DNA of 25,865 nucleotides from JANNXY01 sp031409775 (lineage in GTDB: Bacteria > Patescibacteriota > Minisyncoccia > Phycocordibacterales > CAIZIN01). The notes beneath the pieces are model-generated. The model was not told where the DNA came from. It worked only from the letters and a program-made list of their open reading frames with translations, and did not search any database. Position 1 is the first letter of the stretch; every line of letters begins with the position of its first letter. The stretch covers positions 1 to 25,865 of the forward strand of contig JANNXY010000021.1 in assembly GCA_031409775.1 (NCBI GenBank), written 5' to 3'. This document shows, in pieces, positions 13,393 through 21,468 of this stretch. The position numbers and the translations under genes are program-made.

Positions 13393-14091
13393 ATGAAAAA
13401 ACATATACTCTACATAGCTATAATTTTAGTCTTACTTGGCGTTCTCATAACTGTACTTACTAAGAATTATTACAGAGATAAAGCAATTCGTTACGATGAA
13501 CAAGTTAAGGCTGATAAGATTAAAAATGATAAATACTGGTGGTCATTGTACAGGCAAGACTGGGATGGAGCCGTGAAAATCGCCCAAGAGTTTAATTCAA
13601 TTGAGGATTTTTCGAGGTATCCAAATATAGATTCAAATGAAGGTAAGCCACAAGAAATTCTCTTTTTTGTGGATGATAGCGAAAACTTTTTCAGCAATGG
13701 TTTCAAACTGCCGTTACCAGATGGAATGGAAGGACGTTCAGGGGGCGGATCTGATTCTTTATTTGATCGAAATCATCAACGTATACAGTCTACCGGTTAT
13801 TCATTTAGAGACCAAACAAAAATTGCTTTTCAAAGTCCGTTTAGTATTGGTTTAATAGAGGGATTGGCCCCCAGCATCTTGAGAGCTTCTAGAGCCATTG
13901 GAAATGATGCCAAATACGAATTTGTTCGGATTAATAATATTCCAATTGTAAAGATCTACGGCTATGGATCTTATGGAGATAGTGCTTACTATATATTCCG
14001 AACCAAATTCGGCTACGCATCAGTAATGACAATAGAAAATGGCCCCAAGACTCCCCAATGGCTTATTAAAGCAATTGTAGAGAATAACTAG
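13393..14091 (+). CDS. membrane-anchored hypothetical protein
   Basis: 232 aa from ATG 13393 (MKKHILYIAIILVLLGVLITVL). A single N-terminal transmembrane helix of about 20 residues, then a soluble domain likely outside the cytoplasm. The domain is not recognised; it contains a glycine/serine patch (GRSGGGSDSLFDR) and a beta-rich C-terminus (NIPIVKIYGYGSYGDSAYYIFRTKFGY). A longer frame starting at 13345 covers the terminator and is unlikely. It follows the M23 gene, possibly as an associated surface protein. Confidence 0.75.
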   Translation: MKKHILYIAIILVLLGVLITVLTKNYYRDKAIRYDEQVKADKIKNDKYWWSLYRQDWDGAVKIAQEFNSIEDFSRYPNIDSNEGKPQEILFFVDDSENFFSNGFKLPLPDGMEGRSGGGSDSLFDRNHQRIQSTGYSFRDQTKIAFQSPFSIGLIEGLAPSILRASRAIGNDAKYEFVRINNIPIVKIYGYGSYGDSAYYIFRTKFGYASVMTIENGPKTPQWLIKAIVENN

Positions 14092-14117
14092 GGATGGTAA
14101 GGGATTGGTCTAGCTAT

Positions 14118-14348
14118 CTACCCCAACCACTCTTCTCTCGGTATACCCGACTGTTCAATTATACTTTTGAGAGTTCTCGGCTTTATGGATTTTGTGCCCT
14201 GAAATTGGACCGTTACTTGGCGGACTATTCCGAGGTATGATCCGACATAATAATGATGGCTGCCGTTTGTATAATTATACCTAAACCCTTTGTCTTTTAA
14301 AAAACTTACAACATCTCGGAAATTCCAATTCATTAAGCCTTTGGGCAT
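14118..14348 (-). CDS. hicA: HicA-family mRNA interferase toxin
   Basis: 76 aa. The pattern MNWNFRDVVSFLKDKGFRYNYTNGSHHYYVG...VTVQFQG...IKPRTLKSIIEQSGIPREEWL matches HicA: a dsRBD-like fold with the active His in the GSHHYY motif and the C-terminal helix ending SGI. It degrades mRNA when not held by HicB. The gene follows hicB on the same strand with a 4-bp gap. Start 14348 (MPKGLMN) or the internal ATG 14333 are both possible. Confidence 0.85.
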   Translation of the reverse strand: MPKGLMNWNFRDVVSFLKDKGFRYNYTNGSHHYYVGSYLGIVRQVTVQFQGTKSIKPRTLKSIIEQSGIPREEWLG

Positions 14349-14352
14349 GTTT

Positions 14353-14658
14353 TTAATAAGTCAGTTGCGTTCCGTAAGAATGGACCTGATAAGGGGAGGG
14401 AACGGGCTCTTTCTTTTCAAGAGCTTTCCATAATTCTTCATATTCTTGAGCTGGAGTCTGATTCAATATATGATCAGAACGAAGATTAGCCACTTTTACA
14501 GATTGGACGTATCCTTTAATTGCTTCGTCTAATTCAAAAGTCGCCATTTGGGGAGTGTCGCCTTCTACCACAATATTGAATTCCAAAGCTACCCCGTACC
14601 AGGTGGAGTCTTCTTTGAAAACTATGCATCTCACGGATCCTTTTTGAATAGTATTCAT
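14353..14658 (-). CDS. hicB: HicB-family antitoxin
   Basis: About 101 aa from ATG 14658; a further in-frame ATG at 14676 is possible. HicB-like core: SVRCIVFKEDSTWYGVALEFNIVVEGDTPQMATFELDEAIKGYVQSVK, the degraded RNase H-like fold that caps HicA. The C-terminal tail (LRSDHILNQTPAQEYEELW...) shows no obvious HTH or RHH, so any autoregulation is uncertain. TATGAT about 14 bp before the start is a possible -10. Confidence 0.78.
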   Translation of the reverse strand: MNTIQKGSVRCIVFKEDSTWYGVALEFNIVVEGDTPQMATFELDEAIKGYVQSVKVANLRSDHILNQTPAQEYEELWKALEKKEPVPSPYQVHSYGTQLTY

Positions 14659-14727
14659 AATATAGAAGCATATCATAGCAGGGTTATTTTACAATAATGT
14701 CGAAAATGGGGAATGTTCTAGATGTTA

Positions 14728-15066
14728 TTAATCTTTTTTGAATTGTTGTTCAAATGTTCCCGTATTAATCATTTGATCAATCAAATCAATCACTTGCTGT
14801 TCATCGTCGAATTCATCCCCATCTATAACATCGGGCAGGTATCCCTTTCTTGGATTTCTTGATAAGTAAAACAACCCACCACCAGCAAGGTTAATTACGA
14901 TGTCACCACTATCTGTATCTTCTAATATATAACGAGAATTGTCCGGTAAATCTACGACTACGTTTGATTTTCCTTTACCTGTTTCATTAAATTTAGCTGA
15001 CAATTTCCTGTAAGCTTCTAGTAATCCTTCGTGGTATTCAACTTTGTTTGGATCTTGTTCTGGCAT
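14728..15066 (-). CDS. hypothetical protein, 112 aa
   Basis: Unrecognised soluble protein, acidic at the C-terminus (VIDGDEFDDEQQVIDLIDQM). A short beta-like stretch (NVVVDLPDNSRYILEDTDSGDIVINLAGGGLFYLS) precedes a helical tail. It is the last gene of the ftsK-murB-recA run, 9 bp after recA, so probably co-transcribed. Confidence 0.6.
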   Translation of the reverse strand: MPEQDPNKVEYHEGLLEAYRKLSAKFNETGKGKSNVVVDLPDNSRYILEDTDSGDIVINLAGGGLFYLSRNPRKGYLPDVIDGDEFDDEQQVIDLIDQMINTGTFEQQFKKD

Positions 15067-15075
15067 ATTTTTATA

Positions 15076-16122
15076 TTATATCTCTTTCAATCTCCCCCTA
15101 ATCTCCTTTAATATTTTCTCTCTAGTCTTTGGGTTTTCCTTTAGATAAGTACGAGTTGCGTCGTAGCCGCGGCCGAGCTTTTCTTCACCGTAGCTGTATG
15201 AGGTGCCGGATTTGGTGATGATGGCCATCTTTTCTCCGAGCGCGATGATCTCGCCTTCGGCACTGATGCCTTCGTTGAACATCAGGTCGAACTCGGTTTG
15301 CTTGAATGGGGCAGCGACCTTGTTCTTTACTACTTTCACTCTTGTTCTGCCCCCCATCACTTCTTCACCTTTCTTGATCTGGGCGATACGCCTGATGTCG
15401 AGTCGAACAGAGGCATAGAATTTGAGAGCCTTGCCCCCTGGAGTTGTCTCTGGGTTGCCGAACATCACACCGATCTGCATACGGATCTGGTTGATAAATA
15501 TCACTACAGTTTTCGAGCGGGCTACTATAGCTGTGAGCTTGCGCAGTGCCTGGGACATGAGTCGGGCTTGTTTACCCATATGTGACTGGCCCATTTCACC
15601 TTCGATCTCGTCTTTGGGAGTGAGAGCGGCTACAGAGTCGATGACTATTACGTCCATCTTGCCGGAGCGGACGAGGGACTCTACGATCTCGAGGGCTTGT
15701 TCTCCTGTATCAGGCTGGGAGATAAGTAGTTCCTCGATCTTTACACCTAGGCGTTTGGAGTATTCTGGATCGAGAGCGTGCTCGGCGTCGATGAATGCAC
15801 AAACGCCGCCGAGTTTCTGTGCTTCTGCGATCACGTGTAGGGTGAGAGTTGTTTTGCCAGATGACTCTGGCCCAAATATCTCTACTATTCTGCCTCGGGG
15901 TACTCCACCTATTCCTAGCGCTGCATCGAGTCCGATGGATCCTGTAGGGATCGCATTGATGTCTACTTTGGGTGCATCACCCAGCTTCATGATTGCGTCA
16001 TCGCCGAATTTAGTCTTGATCGCATCGAGGGTGTCCTGGATGGATTTGTTGCGACTATTTTCCATCTTTGCCCCTTCGCTCTCTCCTTTGTCAGATTTAT
16101 CTGCTTTTACTTTTTTTGCCAT
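15076..16122 (-). CDS. recA: RecA recombinase
   Basis: 348 aa; catalyses homologous pairing and strand exchange and triggers SOS-type responses. Walker A GPESSGKT at 84-91, then Walker B and L1/L2 loops (VIVIDSVAALTPKDEIEGEMGQSHMGKQARLMSQALRKL; NQIRMQIGVMFGNPETTPGGKALKFYASVRLDIRR). A basic/acidic N-terminal extension of about 20 residues precedes the usual start. The C-terminus ends RGRLKEI without the long acidic tail. ATG 16122 has no SD. It belongs to the minus-strand operon. Confidence 0.98.
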   Translation of the reverse strand: MAKKVKADKSDKGESEGAKMENSRNKSIQDTLDAIKTKFGDDAIMKLGDAPKVDINAIPTGSIGLDAALGIGGVPRGRIVEIFGPESSGKTTLTLHVIAEAQKLGGVCAFIDAEHALDPEYSKRLGVKIEELLISQPDTGEQALEIVESLVRSGKMDVIVIDSVAALTPKDEIEGEMGQSHMGKQARLMSQALRKLTAIVARSKTVVIFINQIRMQIGVMFGNPETTPGGKALKFYASVRLDIRRIAQIKKGEEVMGGRTRVKVVKNKVAAPFKQTEFDLMFNEGISAEGEIIALGEKMAIITKSGTSYSYGEEKLGRGYDATRTYLKENPKTREKILKEIRGRLKEI

Positions 16123-16131
16123 AATGTTTGG

Positions 16132-16482
16132 TTATTGATTGCGGTTAATGTAGATGATTTTGGTAATGTCTCTGTTGTACCGGTCTTTAGTGTACAGCTT
16201 TATTATATTATATCCAGGAGAAAGTAGTAGGGTCTCTCTAAACTCTCCCTCCTCGTCTACATATATAGCTCGGTCATTGAGACTGAGGAAATTAGCATGT
16301 TTGGTGAGACCATATATAGGTGTGGTCGGGGAAGTGGTGCTGTAGCCGTCTCTGGGGAACTCTATCACGAGCTCGGGACCCCCTAGATAGTTCCACGTGG
16401 CATACAGCGAATACCCCACTATAGCCACGGTGAGCAATATTCCTGAAAGCAGTCTTATTTTAATTAGTCCCTGGGGTTGCAT
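16132..16482 (-). CDS. membrane-anchored beta-sandwich protein
   Basis: 116 aa. One transmembrane segment near the N-terminus (LLSGILLTVAIVGYSLYATW), then an extracytoplasmic beta-rich domain with FPRDGYSTTSPTTPIYGLTKHANFLSLNDRAIYVDEEGEFRETLLLSPGYNIIKLYTKDRYNRDITKIIYI. This matches the Ig-like glucodextranase-B/bacillopeptidase-F-like pattern (a 'NG/ND-x-G-x-F...L-x-x-G-x-N' sequence). Function unknown. It lies 9 bp upstream of recA and 5 bp after the 212-aa gene. Confidence 0.7.
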   Translation of the reverse strand: MQPQGLIKIRLLSGILLTVAIVGYSLYATWNYLGGPELVIEFPRDGYSTTSPTTPIYGLTKHANFLSLNDRAIYVDEEGEFRETLLLSPGYNIIKLYTKDRYNRDITKIIYINRNQ

Positions 16483-16487
16483 ATAGT

Positions 16488-17126
16488 TTATTCTCTGAAA
16501 TCATAAAGGGTAATTTCTTTTGTTTGCTTATTGTATGACATATTTGAATACCAGATATCTGCGTAATCTCTAGAGGTATCGTTCCCTAGGTAGTCTTTTA
16601 ATGAATTTACTCTAGATTTTATCTCGAGCCTTTCATTAGCGGGCATCTTTTCTAGTATTTCATCAAGCGATTGTGTTAAAGATGTATCAAATTTAGCAAT
16701 ATAGTAAGCATAATTAGAGTCTTTGTATCCTAATACAAAATCTACCACTTTTACTAATTTATCTGAGTAGTTTTGCAGTGCCACCTTCACATCAGACATA
16801 ATTCGTACTTCTTCTGCACCTTGTTCATGGAAACCGCTGCTTCTGTTAATTTTAATAAAGAAATCTTCTCCAGATTCTTTTGTATGTAATTTAAATCTTG
16901 TAGTCATACTATTGGAGCTGCTCTCACCGATTTTTTCAAGTAAGATACTGTCATTTTCGAAATAGTTTAAATCACTTGAAATTATTTGGTCGATCGCTTT
17001 TTTAGCTTGACTGATTATCCCTGGATTCTTGCGGACAAATTCTTTAGCTGCAGGAGTATAAGCCAAATCTTTTTTAGTTTCCTCAGACGTTACACTATAA
17101 GTATTCCCTATATTTTTCTCTAACAT
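16488..17126 (-). CDS. hypothetical protein, possibly kinase-fold
   Basis: 212 aa. A faint protein-kinase/APH-like layout is visible: FFIKINR (a Lys on a beta strand), GAEEVRIMSDVKVAL (a Glu in a helix), LVKVVDFVLGYKDSNYAYYIAKFD (hinge-like), SLTQSLDEIL, and a C-terminal TLYDFRE with an Asp. HRD and DFG motifs are missing, so any kinase activity is unlikely as written. It lies 1 bp from murB and 5 bp from the next gene, so part of the operon. This is inference from pattern, not homology. Confidence 0.5.
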   Translation of the reverse strand: MLEKNIGNTYSVTSEETKKDLAYTPAAKEFVRKNPGIISQAKKAIDQIISSDLNYFENDSILLEKIGESSSNSMTTRFKLHTKESGEDFFIKINRSSGFHEQGAEEVRIMSDVKVALQNYSDKLVKVVDFVLGYKDSNYAYYIAKFDTSLTQSLDEILEKMPANERLEIKSRVNSLKDYLGNDTSRDYADIWYSNMSYNKQTKEITLYDFRE

Positions 17127-17127
17127 A

Positions 17128-18141
17128 TCATATGGTTATTACCTCTGATTCTAACTTTATTCCAGTCTTTTGGAAAACAGTATCTTTTACTTTTGCAATA
17201 AAGCTTGATATCTCTGATCCTATAGCATTGAATTCAATATTTGTTACTACGAGTGGTTGGTTCTGGTATAGCTGCACAAATCCTTCACCGTAGCCCTTTA
17301 AATTGCATATTTTATCCAATATATAGGCTGCAGAAAGCTTCTTTTGCGTAGGAGCTACATCATAGCAGGGGATATCTGGATATTTAGATTGCATGTCCTG
17401 AGCGACCGTTGCCTCTACAATAGGATTCATAAAGAATGATCCAGCTGTACCGGTAGTGTTTAGATCAGGAAATTTTTTTGCTCTGATTTCTCCTACATTT
17501 TTTCGCACAATTGCTGAGGTAATAACTTTGAAATCCTGCATATATTTCAGATCCGAATAGGAGAGATTTGGTACAAATTCTTTCGGGAGGTTGAATATAA
17601 CAGACAGTACAATATACCTATCAGTATTGTGTTTGAAAATACTATCCCGATATCCATATACTAAATCTTTCTTTTCTATTTTTACTTCGCCTCCTTTGAC
17701 CCTATCGAATACGTTTACAGATTCAATAATTGATGAAATTTCTTGGCCATAAGCACCGATGTTTTGGACCGCTGCTCCACCGATAGTACCCGGGATAAAT
17801 GATAGATTCTCTAATCCAGATAATCCTCTACCAACCATTTCTTCTACAAATAAATCCCAATTTTCTCCTGCACCCACTTTATAAACCGAATATGTGTCTG
17901 TATCTTCTATAATTTCAATTCCCGAAATATTGATCTGGATAATTAATCCTGGAAAATCTTTCAGGAATAACAAATTAGAACCGCCACCTAAGATAAACAC
18001 TTCCAAGGTATTAATTTCTGCAAACTCTAAAGCTTCTTTTAGGTCATACATAGAAGTGCAATTAGAGAAATAGCGAGCAGAAACTTCGCACCCGAAAGTG
18101 TGTTTATCCTTTAAAGATATATTTTCTTCAATTTTGAGCAT
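17128..18141 (-). CDS. murB: UDP-N-acetylenolpyruvoylglucosamine reductase
   Basis: 337 aa flavoprotein that reduces UDP-GlcNAc-enolpyruvate to UDP-MurNAc, committing to peptidoglycan synthesis. It has the FAD-binding GGGSNLLFL, GLENLSFIPGTIGGAAVQNIGAYGQEI, VYGYRDSIFK, the catalytic serine loop TAGSFFMNP, and a C-terminal ESEV with the acidic residue. Its start overlaps the ftsK 3' end by 14 bp, indicating translational coupling. Confidence 0.95.
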   Translation of the reverse strand: MLKIEENISLKDKHTFGCEVSARYFSNCTSMYDLKEALEFAEINTLEVFILGGGSNLLFLKDFPGLIIQINISGIEIIEDTDTYSVYKVGAGENWDLFVEEMVGRGLSGLENLSFIPGTIGGAAVQNIGAYGQEISSIIESVNVFDRVKGGEVKIEKKDLVYGYRDSIFKHNTDRYIVLSVIFNLPKEFVPNLSYSDLKYMQDFKVITSAIVRKNVGEIRAKKFPDLNTTGTAGSFFMNPIVEATVAQDMQSKYPDIPCYDVAPTQKKLSAAYILDKICNLKGYGEGFVQLYQNQPLVVTNIEFNAIGSEISSFIAKVKDTVFQKTGIKLESEVITI

Positions 18142-20350
18142 CTGTTGAGCTTTCTACGTTAGACTCCATCACTTCACGAGGTTTGGCGCCGTCACCTGGG
18201 GCGATCACACCGCGCTCTTCTAGCATGTCCATGAGGCGCGCGGCGCGTGCATACCCTACACGGAGCTTCCTCTGTATATATGATGTGGAAGCTTTCTTGG
18301 CCTCTATAACAATCTGCCTTGCCTGCTCGTACAGCTCGTCATCGTCTTCACCGTCACCTCCATCATTCATAGAGCCGAATACAGCGTTCTTATCCGGTGC
18401 GTCTCCTGCTGTTGCGAGGCTAATGTCATGTGGTGGGGCTTCGTCTTTGTAAGCTTGGATAAAGTATCTCACCACCTCCTTTACTTCGTCTTCTCCTATA
18501 AACGGTGACTGAATGCGGATAGGCTCCGGGTTGTCTTGGGAGACATATAGCATGTCGCCGTGGCCAACGAGCTTCTCTGCACCTGCTCTGTCTATAATAG
18601 TACGCGAGTCGATCTGCGAGCCTACCTTTAGGGCGATACGGGTAGGGATGTTGGCCTTGATGAGGCCTGTTATGACGTTTACGGATGGTCTCTGGGTAGA
18701 TATGATCAGGTGGATACCTACTGCACGCGACATCTGGGCGAGTCTCACGATAGCGCCTTCGAGCTCACGCGGGTAGCTCTGCATGAGGTCAGCTAGCTCG
18801 TCTATAACTATCACTATATATGGCATTGCTTCCCCCTCCTTCACATTCTTGTGATACGAAGTGATATCACGAACACTCTGCTTCTCTAGCACGTCGTATC
18901 TGCGATCCATTTCCTTGGCTGCCCAGCGTAGCGCCATGATGGTTTTCTTGGCATCGGTTATCACAGGGGTGAGCAGGTGGGGGATCTTGTTATATAGAGT
19001 GAGCTCTACACGCTTGGCATCTACCATGATGAATTTGAGCATATCAGGAGAGTTCCTATATAGGAGTGACGTCAGTAGAGCGTGCACGGTGACGGATTTA
19101 CCTGACCCTGTGGTACCCGCGATGAGTAGGTGAGGCATCTTGGCGAGGTTCGCTATACAGGCCTGACCTGATACGTTCTTGCCCAGTGCCACAGACAGGG
19201 GTTTGTCAGAGTTCTGGAATTCTTTGGAACCTATTATCGTGCCGAGACCCACGATAGTTTTAGTGGTGTTGGGGATCTCTATACCAACTAGTGACTTGCC
19301 AGGTATCGGGGCTTCCATGCGTATCGACTGTGCCGCGAGTGCAAGTGCTAGGTTCTGCTGTAGGCCTTCGATGCGGGATAGTTTGACACCTTCGGCAGGC
19401 TTGAGCGCGTAGCGTGTGACTGTGGGCCCTATCGTGATCTCATCCATCTCTACAGGGATGCCGAAATTCATGAGGGTGCGTTTGATCAGGTTCGCATTAG
19501 CCTTCACATCTCCGACACCTGGCTTGCCTTTGTCCCCTGCGAGGATCGAAAGAGGTGGGGGGGTCCAATTGCTGTTAGATTTCTTGGCACCAAATATACT
19601 GAACTCTCCGCCAGTTGGTGTATTGGTCTCTTCTGCGATAACTGGTTCTTTGGGTTTCGAGACTTCTCTAGTTGGAGTAGGTTCATCTTCTTTTTCTTTG
19701 TCAGTATTAATGTCTTGGAGTTGTTTGCGGGTTAAGACTATTTCTTCGGAATTGCCAGATATTTTAGGGCTTGCTAGCTGTAGATCTTCTTGGTCCTTTG
19801 CCTTCCTACTATCTAGCCAGTTACGTATAAACTTAAAGTGTAGTGGGGTATCAAACATAACAATAAATGAAATAACAAGAAAAGCGAAAAGGAACAGGAA
19901 TGTCGCTTCTGCATCAACTAGTCTCACGATAGGGGATGCTATAAATCCACCCACCACCCCACCATGTCCTGGTACAAGTAGGTGCACCATCGATAGTCCA
20001 GAGACAAAGAAAATAAATGCCCCGATTACTTTGGGTAGAGCAAATGTATGTGTGACAGATTTGACGAAAGAAATCCCAAGCATGACAAGTAGTATCGGCA
20101 TAAGGAAATACCCAACCCCGAACAGGTACGACATGAGTCCATAGAGCTGACTACCGAGCATCCCTGCTCCGTCAAATGCGGCAAGTAGTAGAAACACAGC
20201 AAGCACCACAAACAGTATTGCCCAGATAGCGTCCACGGTCTCCGGCTGTAGCTTCACCATGCTCCCAATGTCGTATTCGAGGTCGTCCGAAGGTGCTGTC
20301 GCACGTCTTTTAGAATCAGGTTTTTTATCAGATGTTTTTTTCTTTTTCAT
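18128..20350 (-). CDS. ftsK: FtsK/SpoIIIE DNA translocase
   Basis: 740 aa. N-terminal membrane domain with four hydrophobic segments (about 42-60, 78-96, 107-127, 150-166), a Pro/Glu-rich linker (about 185-260), and the motor with Walker A AGTTGSGKS at 411-419 and Walker B VIVIDELADLM at about 513-523. The C-terminal gamma winged helix (about 672-725, ARAARLMDMLEERGVI) recognises orientation signals on DNA. It pumps DNA at the division septum. First gene of the minus-strand operon, with an extended -10 promoter upstream. Confidence 0.97.
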   Translation of the reverse strand: MKKKKTSDKKPDSKRRATAPSDDLEYDIGSMVKLQPETVDAIWAILFVVLAVFLLLAAFDGAGMLGSQLYGLMSYLFGVGYFLMPILLVMLGISFVKSVTHTFALPKVIGAFIFFVSGLSMVHLLVPGHGGVVGGFIASPIVRLVDAEATFLFLFAFLVISFIVMFDTPLHFKFIRNWLDSRKAKDQEDLQLASPKISGNSEEIVLTRKQLQDINTDKEKEDEPTPTREVSKPKEPVIAEETNTPTGGEFSIFGAKKSNSNWTPPPLSILAGDKGKPGVGDVKANANLIKRTLMNFGIPVEMDEITIGPTVTRYALKPAEGVKLSRIEGLQQNLALALAAQSIRMEAPIPGKSLVGIEIPNTTKTIVGLGTIIGSKEFQNSDKPLSVALGKNVSGQACIANLAKMPHLLIAGTTGSGKSVTVHALLTSLLYRNSPDMLKFIMVDAKRVELTLYNKIPHLLTPVITDAKKTIMALRWAAKEMDRRYDVLEKQSVRDITSYHKNVKEGEAMPYIVIVIDELADLMQSYPRELEGAIVRLAQMSRAVGIHLIISTQRPSVNVITGLIKANIPTRIALKVGSQIDSRTIIDRAGAEKLVGHGDMLYVSQDNPEPIRIQSPFIGEDEVKEVVRYFIQAYKDEAPPHDISLATAGDAPDKNAVFGSMNDGGDGEDDDELYEQARQIVIEAKKASTSYIQRKLRVGYARAARLMDMLEERGVIAPGDGAKPREVMESNVESSTDAQN

Positions 20351-20368
20351 TTAATTTTATTTCACTCT

Positions 20369-20377
20369 ATTATAGCA
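20369..20377 (-). promoter_or_regulatory. extended -10 promoter of the ftsK operon
   Basis: On the minus strand TGC-TATAAT lies about 18 bp before the ftsK ATG. It is part of a 78-bp divergent promoter region shared with the HTH gene. Confidence 0.7.
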
Positions 20378-20391
20378 ATTTATGCCTAATT

Positions 20392-20420
20392 TTGCAGTTA
20401 GTTTACAAAGACAATAAAAA
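20392..20420 (+). promoter_or_regulatory. promoter of the HTH gene
   Basis: TTGCAG (20392-20397), 17 bp, TAAAAA (20415-20420). The start point would fall at about 20427-20429, at the first ATG (20429), again leaderless. Confidence 0.55.
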
Positions 20421-20428
20421 GACATAAA

Positions 20429-21214
20429 ATGCATTTAACAAAGAAATCAAATTGTATGGATAAATTAAACGTCACAAACACTTTCGATATCGGTCAGGTA
20501 GTAGGCGATGATGCCCACTTAGCATACCTTTTGAAAAAGACAGAGAGGATAGTAAAGGCCATTTACATCATCACCAACTTCTTTGACTCGCGCGATGCTA
20601 TCAAATGGTCTCTACGAGATTCGTCCGTTAAACTCCTCTCAAGGACAGTCTATCTAGGGCAATGTCCCTTAGACATCAGAGACAAAGCTATAAAGGACAT
20701 GTTATTTGCAGCCCTGGAGTCAAGGACACTTCTAGAGATGTCGCATCTCGGCGGCTCGATTTCCACGATGAATTTCAATCTACTCACAGCAGAGCTAGAC
20801 TCGCTCTTAGAGTTCGTCAATTCCAAATACCAATCCCGATACGAGACAGCTCAGAGCCTCAGTCTAGGAGCGGATTTCTTTACTATAAAAAATGAGCCTA
20901 AAGTTGATTCACCGCAGAAGCCAATTCCCACCTTTAATCATATGGCTATCAGCGCTGGCAATGTGGCTGATTTCCAGGCCCAGCTGCATAGGAAAATCGG
21001 CCTCCCCGCGAGCCTTGTTCAGCTCGATGATCGCAAGAAAAGGATCCTAGGTATAGCCAAGGCCAAGAAGGATTTCTCCATACGAGATATAGCCGAAAAG
21101 ATGACAGATTGTAGTGAGAAAACCATCCAGAGGGAGCTCATAGAGATGGTTGCAAACGGTATGCTAAACAAAGAAGGTGAGAGGCGGTGGAGCAGGTATT
21201 CTGTTGTCGTTTGA
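20429..21214 (+). CDS. C-terminal HTH protein (likely transcriptional regulator)
   Basis: 261 aa. The N-terminal two-thirds is helical and unrecognised. The last ~65 residues (RKKRILGIAKAKKDFSIRDIAEKMTDCSEKTIQRELIEMVANGMLNKEGERRWSRYSV) are a winged helix-turn-helix of the DeoR type, with the recognition helix in SEKTIQREL and the wing in GERRWSRY. ATG 20429 fits the promoter; ATG 20456 (MDKLNVTNTFDIG) is an alternative with a leader. It ends in TGA. It is divergent from ftsK and could regulate the shared region (inference). Confidence 0.75.
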   Translation: MHLTKKSNCMDKLNVTNTFDIGQVVGDDAHLAYLLKKTERIVKAIYIITNFFDSRDAIKWSLRDSSVKLLSRTVYLGQCPLDIRDKAIKDMLFAALESRTLLEMSHLGGSISTMNFNLLTAELDSLLEFVNSKYQSRYETAQSLSLGADFFTIKNEPKVDSPQKPIPTFNHMAISAGNVADFQAQLHRKIGLPASLVQLDDRKKRILGIAKAKKDFSIRDIAEKMTDCSEKTIQRELIEMVANGMLNKEGERRWSRYSVVV

Positions 21215-21294
21215 CCCTGTTTGTGCTAGTATAGTTTCATGTGGTTATCCACAGCTTTCGGTTTGCATTGAATCCTAGGCGACTAGTTTCGTTG

Positions 21295-21300
21295 TATAAT
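21295..21300 (+). promoter_or_regulatory. -10 box of the surface-protein gene
   Basis: A perfect TATAAT; no good -35 at 17 bp. Transcription would begin near 21307, giving a leader of about 160 bases, in contrast to the leaderless genes nearby. Confidence 0.6.
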
Positions 21301-21347
21301 CACTAGCGTTCCTGGTCATTGAAAAATGAATAGGTCGATAACACCTC

Positions 21348-21438
21348 AACTATATGTTCTGGTTCTATCCGTCCCAGCGCGCAATCCTCTAATCCTACCT
21401 ATAGGCTTGCGCGCTGGGTAGGAACCCAGAATATAGTT
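21348..21438 (+). other. long imperfect hairpin in the 5' leader
   Basis: AACTATAT (21348-21355) pairs with ATATAGTT (21431-21438); CCCAGCGCGCAA (21373-21384) pairs with TTGCGCGCTGGG (21407-21418). Between them TCTGG/CCAGA and further pairs continue the stem with small bulges, and CCTA/TAGG closes an inner loop. The stem ends 30 bp before the ATG and no T run follows, so it is not a terminator. Confidence 0.8.
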
Positions 21439-21468
21439 ATTATTAATTATTACAAAATTTACGACTTT

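Larger units (their letters stand above)
21215..21468 (+). other. 254-bp leader region of the surface-protein gene
   Basis: A gene-free stretch. It holds a -10 TATAAT at 21295-21300, a run of unstructured sequence, and the long hairpin at 21348-21438. No tRNA or ORF is seen here. Confidence 0.6.

Noticed and set aside
11472..14113. 13-bp direct repeat GGGATTGGTCTAG at 11472 and 14101
   Set aside because: A 13-mer is expected to repeat by chance several times in 26 kb; no further support.
15422..16138. 238-residue ORF antisense to recA
   Set aside because: Low-complexity Ser-rich shadow of recA codons.
19416..20144. 242-residue ORF antisense to ftsK
   Set aside because: A shadow of the ftsK frame; no domain features.
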